Source: an uncultured Lachnospiraceae bacterium
GTDB taxonomy: Bacteria; Bacillota; Clostridia; Lachnospirales; Lachnospiraceae
Direction of reading: 5' to 3'
DNA length: 7,612 nucleotides
NCBI GenBank assembly: GCA_934370915.1
Contig: CAKRNI010000117.1
Coordinates: 1-7,612 of the forward strand
In this document: piece after piece, positions 1-5,974 of the stretch
Layout: every line of letters begins with the position of its first letter
How positions within the stretch are numbered: position 1 is the first letter of the stretch
Notes under the pieces: model-generated
What the model saw: only the letters and a program-made list of their open reading frames with translations
Told to the model about the DNA's origin: nothing
Database searches by the model: none
Program-made: the position numbers and the translations under genes

Positions 1-1089
1 GCCGGTGTTCTGATGAACTACACGGGCGTTACAAAACGGATCATGGACTTCTGTTCCGTACTGACCGGAAGAATGTATGGTGGACTTTCTCAGGTGAATA
101 TCTTATTAAGTACATTGATGGGCGGACTTTCCGGTTCCGCACTTGCGGACGCGGCGATGGAGGCCAAAATGCTTGTTCCTGAGATGGAAGCAAAAGGAAT
201 CGGACGCGCATTCTCCACAGTAGTTACCGCGGCATCCAGCATGATCACACCTCTGATCCCGCCGGGAATCGGACTGATCCTTTATGGATGTATTGCGAAC
301 GTGTCCATCGGTAAACTGTTTATCGCTGGTTTCGGACCGGGCGTTCTTCTTTGCGCGACCATGATGTTCATGGTATCGAAGATCTCCAAGAAGCGTGGGT
401 ATCTTCCGCTCCGCAAAGAGAAAATGACAGGATCCATGTTCTGGACATCCTTTAAGCCGGCAATTCTCCCGTTATGCCTTCCGATCATCATCATCGGCGG
501 TGTTCGTCTCGGTGTATTCACGGCCACAGAGGCCGGTGCCGTTGCAATCGTGTACGCTGCTGTCCTCGGATTCGGCTACAGAGAGTTGGGACCGAATGAA
601 ATCCGTCAGGGCTTAAAAGAGACTCTGATGACAACATCATCCATCATGCTGATCGTTGCCGCAGCGTCCACATTTTCCTGGATCCTCACAAAAGAGATGA
701 TTCCGCAGATGTTCACACAGTGGATGATCTCAGTGATCCACAACAAGTGGATCTTCCTCGTTGCAGTTGATATCTTCCTGATTTTTGTTGGCATGTTTGT
801 AGAAGGAAATGCCAGCATGATTGTTCTCGTGCCGTTATTTGCACCAGCGGCAACAGCATACGGAATCGATCCGATCCACTTCGCCATGGTATTTATTTTC
901 GCAAACGCGATCGGCGCGTTCACACCGCCGATGGGAACGTTAATGTTTGTAACCTGCGGTGTTACAAAGTGTTCCACAAAGGATTTCATTAAGGAAGCCG
1001 TTCCGTTCTATGCACTGTTATTCGGCTGCCTTCTGATCCTTACATTTATTCCGATCTGCTCAACTGGACTTGTAAATATCATCTACTAA
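1..1089 (+). CDS. dctM: TRAP transporter large permease subunit, DctM family (5' partial)
   Basis: This is the large membrane subunit of a tripartite ATP-independent periplasmic-type (TRAP) transporter, which uses an ion gradient to import small carboxylates or similar solutes delivered by a binding protein. The reading frame is open from base 1; the first ATG at 13 is an internal Met (A-G-V-L-M-N), so the true start lies upstream. 362 residues are visible of a family length of about 425-430. DctM hallmarks seen: GGLSGSALADAA near base 121, then TAASSMITPLIPPGIG (about 226-275), TATEAGAVAIVYA (about 520-560), and near the C-terminus MFVEGNASMIVLVPLF and AIGAFTPPMGTLMF. The rest alternates hydrophobic helices with short loops. 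The small DctQ and binding protein DctP partners should be upstream. The substrate cannot be inferred. It is probably not in the same operon as the genes after 1530, because a terminator-like hairpin and a new promoter intervene. Confidence 0.95.
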   Translation, partial: AGVLMNYTGVTKRIMDFCSVLTGRMYGGLSQVNILLSTLMGGLSGSALADAAMEAKMLVPEMEAKGIGRAFSTVVTAASSMITPLIPPGIGLILYGCIANVSIGKLFIAGFGPGVLLCATMMFMVSKISKKRGYLPLRKEKMTGSMFWTSFKPAILPLCLPIIIIGGVRLGVFTATEAGAVAIVYAAVLGFGYRELGPNEIRQGLKETLMTTSSIMLIVAAASTFSWILTKEMIPQMFTQWMISVIHNKWIFLVAVDIFLIFVGMFVEGNASMIVLVPLFAPAATAYGIDPIHFAMVFIFANAIGAFTPPMGTLMFVTCGVTKCSTKDFIKEAVPFYALLFGCLLILTFIPICSTGLVNIIY

Positions 1090-1115
1090 AGTCCTCTTAT
1101 ATACCTAATAAACAT

Positions 1116-1147
1116 AATGCGCCGGTTCCACTTGGAATCGGCGTGTT
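1116..1147 (+). terminator. Probable intrinsic terminator of the TRAP operon
   Basis: The arms AATGCGCCGGTTCC (1116-1129) and GGAATCGGCGTGTT (1134-1147) pair over 14 positions, counting G-U wobbles, around the 4-nt loop ACTT. It begins 26 bases after the DctM stop. The T-rich tail is weak (TGTTTGCTGTT), so termination may be incomplete. Confidence 0.6.
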
Positions 1148-1159
1148 TGCTGTTACCGG

Positions 1160-1196
1160 CTGCCAGTTTGACCGGCGGATCGCTGGTGCTTGGCAG
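1160..1196. repeat. Composite inverted repeat, function unknown
   Basis: Outer arms CTGCCA (1160-1165) and TGGCAG (1191-1196) enclose a second hairpin, ACCGGCG (1171-1177) with CGCTGGT (1181-1187), which has a GAT loop and one G-U pair. No T-tract follows, so it is not a normal terminator. It could be a transcript-end stabiliser, a protein-binding palindrome or chance. Confidence 0.4.
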
Positions 1197-1308
1197 GACA
1201 ACTCGAAATATTTATTAATACGACACACGGTTATTTATAAGCAGCACAAATATATATTTTGACCGATGGAACAAAATCCTAAAACTGTCGAAAAAACATA
1301 GAAAAATC

Positions 1309-1338
1309 TTGACATTTGCCCCTAAAACTCGTTATGAT
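1309..1338 (+). promoter_or_regulatory. Sigma-A promoter of the amidohydrolase-BMP transporter cluster
   Basis: TTGACA at 1309-1314 matches the -35 consensus exactly. TATGAT at 1333-1338 matches the -10 consensus at five of six positions. The spacer is 18 bp and the upstream sequence is A-rich (runs of A at about 1291-1306). The predicted transcript start is about 1345-1348. It is the best promoter in the window and lies about 185 bases upstream of the amidohydrolase start codon. Confidence 0.85.
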
Positions 1339-1344
1339 ATTGTC

Positions 1345-1447
1345 TGCACTATACTGATAGGTTAGTTGTCTGGAACCCGTAGAAAAGTCTGCATCCGCAG
1401 ACCTTTTTTGTTTAACCAGGAAAGCTCAAAGAGACTTCCTGTTGAGC
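1345..1447 (+). promoter_or_regulatory. Candidate attenuator leader with alternative pairings
   Basis: Between the predicted transcript start and the first gene lies an early terminator (1387-1409) plus sequence able to compete with it. GTCTG (1368-1372) can pair with CAGAC (1398-1402), the 3' arm of the terminator stem, and GGTTA (1360-1364) can pair with TAACC (1413-1417) across the T-tract; together these form an antiterminator-like fold. Alternatively GGTT (1360-1363) pairs locally with AACC (1374-1377), freeing the terminator. Further down, CAGGAA/TTCCTG (1417-1422 with 1436-1441) and GCTCAA/TTGAGC (1424-1429 with 1442-1447) cannot form together. I do not recognise a known riboswitch class. 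The region could instead encode a short stand-alone RNA. Confidence 0.4.
1387..1409 (+). terminator. Early intrinsic terminator in the 5' leader
   Basis: Stem GTCTGC (1387-1392) / GCAGAC (1397-1402) with loop ATCC is followed by C and six T (1404-1409). It lies downstream of a strong promoter and upstream of the first gene, so it would stop much of the transcription unless it is antagonised. The stem is short (6 bp), so partial read-through is expected. Confidence 0.75.
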
Positions 1448-1514
1448 AAAAAGGCGGAGAGATTTTGACCGGACTGCCGTGAAGGGCTCTGCATCCAGCC
1501 CGCATAGGTATAGT

Positions 1515-1522
1515 GGAGGAGG
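1515..1522 (+). promoter_or_regulatory. Ribosome binding site that fixes the amidohydrolase start
   Basis: GGAGGAGG lies seven bases before the ATG at 1530. An in-frame GTG at 1479 would add 17 residues of low-quality sequence and has no such site, so 1530 is preferred. Confidence 0.85.
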
Positions 1523-1529
1523 AAACACC

Positions 1530-2846
1530 ATGAAATCAGTTCATGAAGCATTAGATCAGATCCTTCCGGAGATCATCGCAATGAGCGAGGACATTTACTG
1601 TCATCCGGAGCTTGGATTTAAGGAGTTCAGAACAAGAAAAAAGGCGATCGAGGCACTCGACAAGGCTGGGATCCCGCATGAGGATGTCGCTTACACGGGA
1701 ATCCGCGCAGTGCTGGATTCCGGAAAGCCGGGTCCGAATATCGGCCTGATCACGGAATTCGACGCGGTTCCGACCTTCGGACATCCGTACGCCAGCGAGG
1801 ACAGCTGCGCAGCCCATACCTGCGGCCACTATGGTCAGCTGGGCGTTATGATGAGCTTATTCTTAGCAATTAAAGATTCCGGTATGTTAAAGGATCTCTG
1901 CGGAAAGGTCACACTTCTCGTGACACCGGCAGAGGAATTCTGCGACATGGATTACCGGAAGGGACTTATTAAGGAAGGAAAGATTTCCCACCCGTCAGGA
2001 AAGCAGGAGATGATCGCCACAGGCGTCTTTGACGATGTGGACGTTATGCTGTCCTGCCACGCCATGGGCATCGATATGACGAAATATCATGCGGAGATCG
2101 GTTCCAGCTTAAACGGCTTTATCATGAAGCGGGCAATCTTTACAGGAAAGGCATCCCACGCAGGCGCAAACCCGGAAGGCGGCGTAAATGCGCTCAACGC
2201 GGTAACACTTGCCATGACGGGAATCAACTTCTTGAGAGAGACATTCCGCGCCGAGGACGCGATCCGCGTTCATTACTTCGTTCCGGAAGGCGGCCAGTCT
2301 GTCAACACGGTTCCGGGAAGAACACAGCTCGAGATGTATGTCCGTGCGAAGACCGTTCCGGCGATCTTTGAGACGAACAAGAAAGTGACCCGCGCACTCC
2401 GCGCAGGCGCCCTTGCGATCAACTGTGATCTTGAGATCCAGGATACACCCGGCTATTTCCCGCTCCATCAGGACGAGAACCTGACAGAGCTTGTGAAGAA
2501 ACACATTTTAGATTATATCGACGAGAGCATGATCGCTCAGGGAACCCACGGCTTTGCTTCCGGAGATATGGGAGACTTATCCCTTATGTGGCCGATCGTT
2601 GAGATCGGTGTTGCCGGATTTGAGGGCAGCATCCACGGAAAAGATTTTAAGACGGCGGATCCGGAGCAGGCATACTGTGTCCCGGCTCATTATTTTGCAG
2701 ATACCGTGGCAGATCTCTTATCCGACGGCGGTGCGTCCGCGTGGAAGATCAAAGAGGCGTTCAAGCCGGTGATGAACAAGAAAAATTATCTGGAAACTCT
2801 GGATAGTTTGAATAAATCAACTTTTTACGAAAAGGAGAACAACTAA
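1530..2846 (+). CDS. M20-family metal-dependent amidohydrolase
   Basis: This 438-residue protein is a predicted cytoplasmic, dinuclear-metal amidohydrolase of the M20 peptidase clan, closest in style to the AbgB/aminoacylase-like (M20D) amidohydrolases that cut N-acyl or aminobenzoyl amino acids. Visible active-site elements: HTCGH (residues 96-100) with metal ligands C98 and H100; PAEE (133-136), where E135 is the expected general base and E136 a metal ligand; H177 in CHAMG; the dimerisation-domain motif GKASHAGANPEGGVNALNAV (206-225); SGDMGDLS (344-351); and the C-terminal ligand H369 in GSIHG. No signal peptide is seen. The usual CGHD/N-x-H pattern is CGHYGQ here, a variant that may affect substrate choice. 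It is the first gene after the promoter and is followed two bases later by a BMP lipoprotein gene, suggesting that it acts on the compound the transporter imports. The substrate is unknown. Confidence 0.9.
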   Translation: MKSVHEALDQILPEIIAMSEDIYCHPELGFKEFRTRKKAIEALDKAGIPHEDVAYTGIRAVLDSGKPGPNIGLITEFDAVPTFGHPYASEDSCAAHTCGHYGQLGVMMSLFLAIKDSGMLKDLCGKVTLLVTPAEEFCDMDYRKGLIKEGKISHPSGKQEMIATGVFDDVDVMLSCHAMGIDMTKYHAEIGSSLNGFIMKRAIFTGKASHAGANPEGGVNALNAVTLAMTGINFLRETFRAEDAIRVHYFVPEGGQSVNTVPGRTQLEMYVRAKTVPAIFETNKKVTRALRAGALAINCDLEIQDTPGYFPLHQDENLTELVKKHILDYIDESMIAQGTHGFASGDMGDLSLMWPIVEIGVAGFEGSIHGKDFKTADPEQAYCVPAHYFADTVADLLSDGGASAWKIKEAFKPVMNKKNYLETLDSLNKSTFYEKENN

Positions 2847-2848
2847 TT

Positions 2849-4024
2849 ATGAAAAAGAAATTCTTATGCAGCACACTTGCAATGGCAATGGCAGCTTCCA
2901 TGCTGTTCGGATGCGCAAGCGAGAGCAAGACCGAGACAACCGCAGCAGCAGGCGAGACAACCGCAGCAGCTGCTGAGACAACTGCAGAGGCAGCAAAGGC
3001 TGAGACAAACGGCGAGAAGTTAAAAGTAACACTTCTTGTTACCGGTTCCTTCGGCGATAAGGCATTCAACGACTCCGCACAGGCTGGTATGGAAAAGCTT
3101 GAGGCTGAGCTTGGCGACAAGGTTGAAGTAAACATGGTCGAGATGGGCAGCGACAAAACAAAGTTCGAAGGTTCCATGTTAGACGCTTGTGAGTCCGATG
3201 CAGACCTTATTATCACTGGTCTCTGGGACATGAAGGAGATCACAGAGAAGGTTGCTCAGGAGTTCCCGGAGAAGAAGTTCATCATCTTCGATACAGATGT
3301 TGACTACACGATCGGTGACTTAAGCAACGTATACTCCATGAGCTACAAGCAGAACGAGGGCGCATTCCTTGCAGGCGTTCTTGCAGCAAGTGCTACAAAA
3401 TCTGATATGGAATACGCAAACGAGGAAAACGTGATCGGTTTCGTAGGCGCAAAGGATACAGCAGCCGTTATCAACGACTCTGCAGTCGGCTTCATCGAGG
3501 GCGCTCAGTTCGTAGATCCGGATGTGAAGGTACTTGTTTCCTACGTTGGTTCCTATGTTGACTCTGCAACAGCAAAAGAGCTTGCAATCACTCAGTACTC
3601 CAACGGCGCTGACGTTGTATTCGTAGCAGCAGGCCCGGCTTCCGTAGGTGTTATCGAGGCAGCAGCAGAAAGCAAGAAGTACTGCATCGGCGTTGACTCT
3701 GACCAGGCACTTGCTTACGAGGGCAAGGATGAGGCAAACTTCATCATCTCTTCCGCAATCAAGGGCGTTGGCGACAGCATCTACAATGCAGTTGAGAAGG
3801 CAGTTGACGGAACACTTCCGTACGGTGAGTACCAGATCCTCGGCATCGAGGACGGCGTTGTAGGTCTTGCTGACAACGATATTTACCAGTCTGTTGTATC
3901 CGACGATGCGAAGAAGGCTGTTGAGGATGCAAAAGAGAAGCTGCTCGCAGGCGAGGTTACCGTTGATTCCGCTTATGGTATGGATGAGGCAACTCTGAAG
4001 GGAATCATCAACGGAGCTCAGTAA
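2849..4024 (+). CDS. BMP/PnrA-type ABC transporter substrate-binding lipoprotein
   Basis: This is a 391-residue extracellular lipoprotein that captures solute for the ABC importer encoded downstream. Characterised relatives bind purine nucleosides (PnrA) or nucleosides generally (B. subtilis NupN); the ligand here is inferred only. A lysine-rich, hydrophobic signal peptide ends in the lipobox LFGC with the lipidated Cys at 22. Residues 23-58 form a low-complexity Ala/Glu/Thr linker. The binding domain follows, with family motifs GDKAFNDSA (69-77), KKFIIFDTDVD (142-152), NEGAFLAGVLAA (169-180) and IGVDSDQA (280-287). A GGAG (2834-2837) inside the end of the preceding gene, 11 bases before the ATG, serves as ribosome binding site. 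The protein contains no arginine and no histidine at all. Ala is mostly GCA, and Lys is mostly AAG past the signal peptide, consistent with high expression. It is cotranscribed with the amidohydrolase; a terminator-like hairpin follows its stop. Confidence 0.95.
   Translation: MKKKFLCSTLAMAMAASMLFGCASESKTETTAAAGETTAAAAETTAEAAKAETNGEKLKVTLLVTGSFGDKAFNDSAQAGMEKLEAELGDKVEVNMVEMGSDKTKFEGSMLDACESDADLIITGLWDMKEITEKVAQEFPEKKFIIFDTDVDYTIGDLSNVYSMSYKQNEGAFLAGVLAASATKSDMEYANEENVIGFVGAKDTAAVINDSAVGFIEGAQFVDPDVKVLVSYVGSYVDSATAKELAITQYSNGADVVFVAAGPASVGVIEAAAESKKYCIGVDSDQALAYEGKDEANFIISSAIKGVGDSIYNAVEKAVDGTLPYGEYQILGIEDGVVGLADNDIYQSVVSDDAKKAVEDAKEKLLAGEVTVDSAYGMDEATLKGIINGAQ
2933..2995 (+). repeat. Three 21-bp tandem units encoding the lipoprotein linker
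   Basis: Three imperfect units begin with GAGACAAC (2933, 2954, 2975) and encode ETTAAAG, ETTAAAA and ETTAEAA (residues 29-49). They form a flexible tether between the lipidated cysteine and the binding domain. Such in-frame repeats can gain or lose units by slippage without breaking the protein. Confidence 0.8.
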
Positions 4025-4055
4025 ACCCCATCTCCAGTTGAGACATGCACCAGAT

Positions 4056-4106
4056 CGATCGTAGAGAGGTGTTGCAAGCTTGCTTGCATAAGCCTTTTTA
4101 CGATCG
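4056..4106 (+). terminator. Long hairpin with internal T-tract, probable partial terminator
   Basis: The inner stem AGAGGTGTTGCAAG (4065-4078) pairs with CTTGCATAAGCCTTT (4083-4097) with one mismatch and one bulge, loop CTTG, and the 3' arm runs into TTTTT (4095-4099), as in an intrinsic terminator. The outer arms CGATCGTA (4056-4063) and TACGATCG (4099-4106) extend it to an almost continuous 51-nt hairpin. It starts 31 bases after the lipoprotein stop. Because the importer's ATPase and permeases lie beyond it, read-through is expected. Confidence 0.6.
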
Positions 4107-4114
4107 GGCTGGTA

Positions 4115-4131
4115 TATGGGCAACGCCCATA
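4115..4131. repeat. 7-bp hairpin in the intergenic structure cluster
   Basis: TATGGGC (4115-4121) and GCCCATA (4125-4131) pair perfectly around the loop AAC. It sits one base before the larger 14-bp inverted repeat, and no T-tract follows. Confidence 0.6.
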
Positions 4132-4132
4132 G

Positions 4133-4164
4133 CTTCTTGTTTTCATGCCAATGAAAACAAGAAG
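4133..4164. repeat. Perfect 14-bp inverted repeat
   Basis: CTTCTTGTTTTCAT (4133-4146) and ATGAAAACAAGAAG (4151-4164) are exact reverse complements around the loop GCCA. No T-run follows on either strand, so it is not a standard terminator. It may stabilise or mark a processing point in the transcript, or belong to a dispersed palindromic element. Confidence 0.8.
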
Positions 4165-4231
4165 AGGCATGTCGGGGTAGCGAGTATTTATCTCCTGTAT
4201 TCATGCGGAGAAAACCGTGATATGATGTTTT

Positions 4232-4263
4232 TGCCCGGTTTCCGGAACATCTGGGGCCGGGCA
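4232..4263. repeat. GC-rich hairpin in the intergenic gap
   Basis: TGCCCGG (4232-4238) pairs with CCGGGCA (4257-4263) around an 18-nt loop that contains the small palindrome TCCGGA (4241-4246). There is no T-tail. A T-run (4228-4232) lies on its 5' side, so on the opposite strand an A-run would follow. Confidence 0.45.
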
Positions 4264-4407
4264 GGACGCCGTATCGCGGCTCCGCGAATCGCAGGAGATT
4301 TTTACATTTACGCGGGCGCAGTCCAATGTCCGCATTTGCAATATATTTGCGACTTAGGAATTTACGAACAGGAACCACTTTCACAGGCAGACAAAGATGC
4401 CTTACTT

Positions 4408-4412
4408 GGAGG
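4408..4412 (+). promoter_or_regulatory. Ribosome binding site that fixes the ATPase start
   Basis: GGAGG lies five bases before ATG 4418. The in-frame ATG at 4397 lies upstream of this site and has no comparable site of its own, so 4418 is preferred. Confidence 0.8.
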
Positions 4413-4417
4413 AAACA

Positions 4418-5974
4418 ATGGAGCAGGAGATCATTTTAGAGGCCCGGAACATCACAAAAGTCTATCCGGGCGGCGTTGTGGCAAACCATAATGTCAATCT
4501 GCAGATCAGAAAAGGTGAGATCCATGCCCTCGTCGGCGAAAACGGCGCGGGAAAATCCACTTTGATGAAGATGCTGTTTGGCATGCTGGCACCGACGGAA
4601 GGCCAGATCTTCGTGGATGGAAAAGAAGTACACTTCTCATCATCCAGCGATGCGATCGCGGCCGGACTCGGCATGGTACACCAGCATTTTATGCAGGTTC
4701 CGTCCATGACCGTTGCGGAGAACCTGATTCTCGGCGCGGAGACAGGAACTGTATTTAAAGTAGACCGGAAAGAGGCGGTGAGGATCACCACGGAGCTTTC
4801 CGACAAATACAATCTGAAGGTAGAGGCGAAGGAAAAAGTCGAGGACATTTCTCTTGCCATGCGTCAGAAGCTTGAGATCTTAAAGGCACTTTACCGGGGT
4901 GCCCACATTCTGATCCTGGACGAGCCGACAGCCGTGCTGACACCACAGGAAACAGAAGAATTATTTGAACAGTTAAAACTTTTAAGAGAAAACGGCCACA
5001 CGATCATCTTTATCTCCCACAAATTAAACGAAGTCAAGGCACTCTGCAACCGCATGACGATCCTCCGGGACGGAAAGACCATGGGAACATACGAGATCTC
5101 CGATCTTGATGAACAGGAGATCTCCCGCCTGATGGTTGGCCGCGATGTCAGCCTGGATATTGAAAAGGAAGAGATGGAGCCAGGAAAGACCGTATTCTCC
5201 GTGAAAGATATGGTCTACGTGGACCAGTTCGGAAAGACGAGACTGGACCATGTTTCCTTCTCTATCAAAGAAGGACAGATCTTAGGAATCGCCGGAATCG
5301 ACGGAAACGGCCAGTCAGAGCTCGTGGAAGCCATTGTCGGAACCTTAAAACAGCAGCAGGGAACGATCACAATGAACGGAAAGGATATTTCCAACGCCCC
5401 GGTGCTTGCACGTCAGGAGGCGGGAATCTCCCACGTTTCCGAGGACCGTATGAAATTCGGCACGGCTCCGAAGCTTTCCCTGGAGGACAACGCGATCTCC
5501 AAGGTCTACTATACCGATAAATTAAAGACCCACGGACTCCTGGACAGTAAAAAAATCAGCGAGTTTACGAACCGGATCTTAAAAGAGTTCCTTGTAAAAT
5601 TCGATAACTCCAAGCAGTCCATCGCGGAGCTCTCCGGCGGTAACGTCCAGAAGGTCGTTGTGGGACGTGAGTTCGATTATGAACCGGATCTTCTGATCAT
5701 GAACCAGCCGACCAGAGGTATCGATGTCGGCGCCATTGAGTTTATCAGAAAGAAGATCGTGGACATGAGAAGCAGAAAGAAAGCGATCTTGCTTGTATCT
5801 GCGGATCTGAGCGAGATCCTTTCCCTGAGTGATACGATCCTCGTCATGCATGAGGGCCGCATCGTTGGACATATCTCCGATGTGAAGAAGACGTCGGAGA
5901 ACGAGCTCGGTCTCTACATGCTGGGCGTAAAAGAAGACTCAAAAGAGCAGATCGGAGGTGCTTACTGTGAATAA
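4418..5974 (+). CDS. BMP-type ABC importer ATPase, two fused nucleotide-binding domains
   Basis: This 518-residue cytoplasmic ATPase powers import through the two permeases that follow; it is the family of B. subtilis NupO (YufO) and of sugar ATPases such as RbsA. Domain 1 has Walker A GENGAGKST (40-48), Q-loop Q89, Walker B ILILDEPT (164-171) and switch His H201, but a degenerate signature ISLAMRQK (144-151). Domain 2 has a degenerate Walker A GIDGNGQSE (293-301), an intact signature LSGGNVQK (405-412), Walker B with Gln instead of the catalytic Glu (MNQPTRG, 428-434) and no switch His. Only one composite site, domain 1 Walker motifs facing the domain 2 signature, should hydrolyse ATP. This asymmetry is typical of the family. 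The length is normal, and the 3' end overlaps the next gene by 8 bp. Confidence 0.95.
   Translation: MEQEIILEARNITKVYPGGVVANHNVNLQIRKGEIHALVGENGAGKSTLMKMLFGMLAPTEGQIFVDGKEVHFSSSSDAIAAGLGMVHQHFMQVPSMTVAENLILGAETGTVFKVDRKEAVRITTELSDKYNLKVEAKEKVEDISLAMRQKLEILKALYRGAHILILDEPTAVLTPQETEELFEQLKLLRENGHTIIFISHKLNEVKALCNRMTILRDGKTMGTYEISDLDEQEISRLMVGRDVSLDIEKEEMEPGKTVFSVKDMVYVDQFGKTRLDHVSFSIKEGQILGIAGIDGNGQSELVEAIVGTLKQQQGTITMNGKDISNAPVLARQEAGISHVSEDRMKFGTAPKLSLEDNAISKVYYTDKLKTHGLLDSKKISEFTNRILKEFLVKFDNSKQSIAELSGGNVQKVVVGREFDYEPDLLIMNQPTRGIDVGAIEFIRKKIVDMRSRKKAILLVSADLSEILSLSDTILVMHEGRIVGHISDVKKTSENELGLYMLGVKEDSKEQIGGAYCE
5954..5958 (+). promoter_or_regulatory. Ribosome binding site that fixes a GTG start
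   Basis: GGAGG inside the end of the ATPase gene lies eight bases before GTG 5967. The other in-frame GTG (5958) overlaps the site itself and would leave no spacing, so 5967 is preferred. This implies translational coupling. Confidence 0.75.

Larger units (their letters stand above)
1090..1529. other. 440-bp regulatory intergenic region
   Basis: No convincing coding sequence is present. From left to right it holds: a terminator-like hairpin for the TRAP gene (1116-1147); a composite inverted repeat (1160-1196); an AT-rich stretch (about 1200-1310); a consensus sigma-A promoter (1309-1338); a short leader ending in an intrinsic terminator (1387-1409); two mutually exclusive hairpins (1417-1447); a small hairpin GGGCT/AGCCC (1484-1488 with 1497-1501); and the ribosome binding site of the amidohydrolase (1515-1522). 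This density of signals shows that the downstream cluster starts its own, probably regulated, transcription unit. Confidence 0.8.
4025..4417. other. 393-bp structured gap between binding protein and ATPase
   Basis: No convincing gene is present. The gap holds a long terminator-like hairpin (4056-4106), a 7-bp hairpin (4115-4131), a perfect 14-bp inverted repeat (4133-4164), a GC-rich hairpin (4232-4263) and a smaller one, TCGCG/CGCGA (4274-4278 with 4283-4287), then the ATPase ribosome binding site. A TATGAT at 4221-4226, 17 bp after TATTCA (4198-4203), is a possible but weak second promoter. The likely role is to uncouple the level of the lipoprotein from that of the ATPase and permeases by partial termination, transcript processing or stabilisation. 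The hairpin cluster may also be a dispersed intergenic repeat. Confidence 0.7.

Noticed and set aside
606..989. A 127-codon open frame antisense to the TRAP permease
   Set aside because: It is fully inside a well-supported DctM coding region and has no independent signals.
1364..1410. T-box leader, because TGGAACC before a terminator resembles the T-box core TGGNACC
   Set aside because: The following CGTAG does not match the core, no Stem I or specifier region is recognisable, and the predicted start leaves only about 25 nt upstream.
1345..1410. Purine or preQ1 riboswitch ahead of a nucleoside-type transporter
   Set aside because: The leader before the terminator is too short for a purine aptamer, the conserved purine junction sequences are absent, and the preQ1 loop and A-rich tail pattern is not matched.
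1388..1496. Nine-base direct repeat TCTGCATCC (1388-1396 and 1488-1496), exactly 100 bp apart
   Set aside because: One 9-base match in a 440-bp region is readily expected by chance, and the two copies sit in unrelated hairpins.
1479..1529. Upstream GTG start for the amidohydrolase
   Set aside because: It adds 17 residues unlike the family N-terminus and lacks a ribosome binding site, while ATG 1530 has GGAGGAGG at good spacing.
3320..4384. A 354-codon open frame on the - strand, antisense to the lipoprotein gene and the following gap
   Set aside because: It lies opposite a clear BMP gene with strong codon bias, reads as a Cys/Arg-rich sequence with no recognisable domain, and is explained as a shadow of the GCA/GTT-rich codon use.
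4397..4417. Upstream ATG for the ATPase
   Set aside because: The only good ribosome binding site (4408-4412) lies after it and correctly precedes ATG 4418.
4045..4491. A 148-codon open frame on the + strand through the structured gap into the ATPase gene
   Set aside because: It runs through several hairpins, overlaps 74 bases of the ATPase in another frame, has no good ribosome binding site, and its product resembles no family I know. If the gap is a repeat, this frame would recur elsewhere as a false gene.
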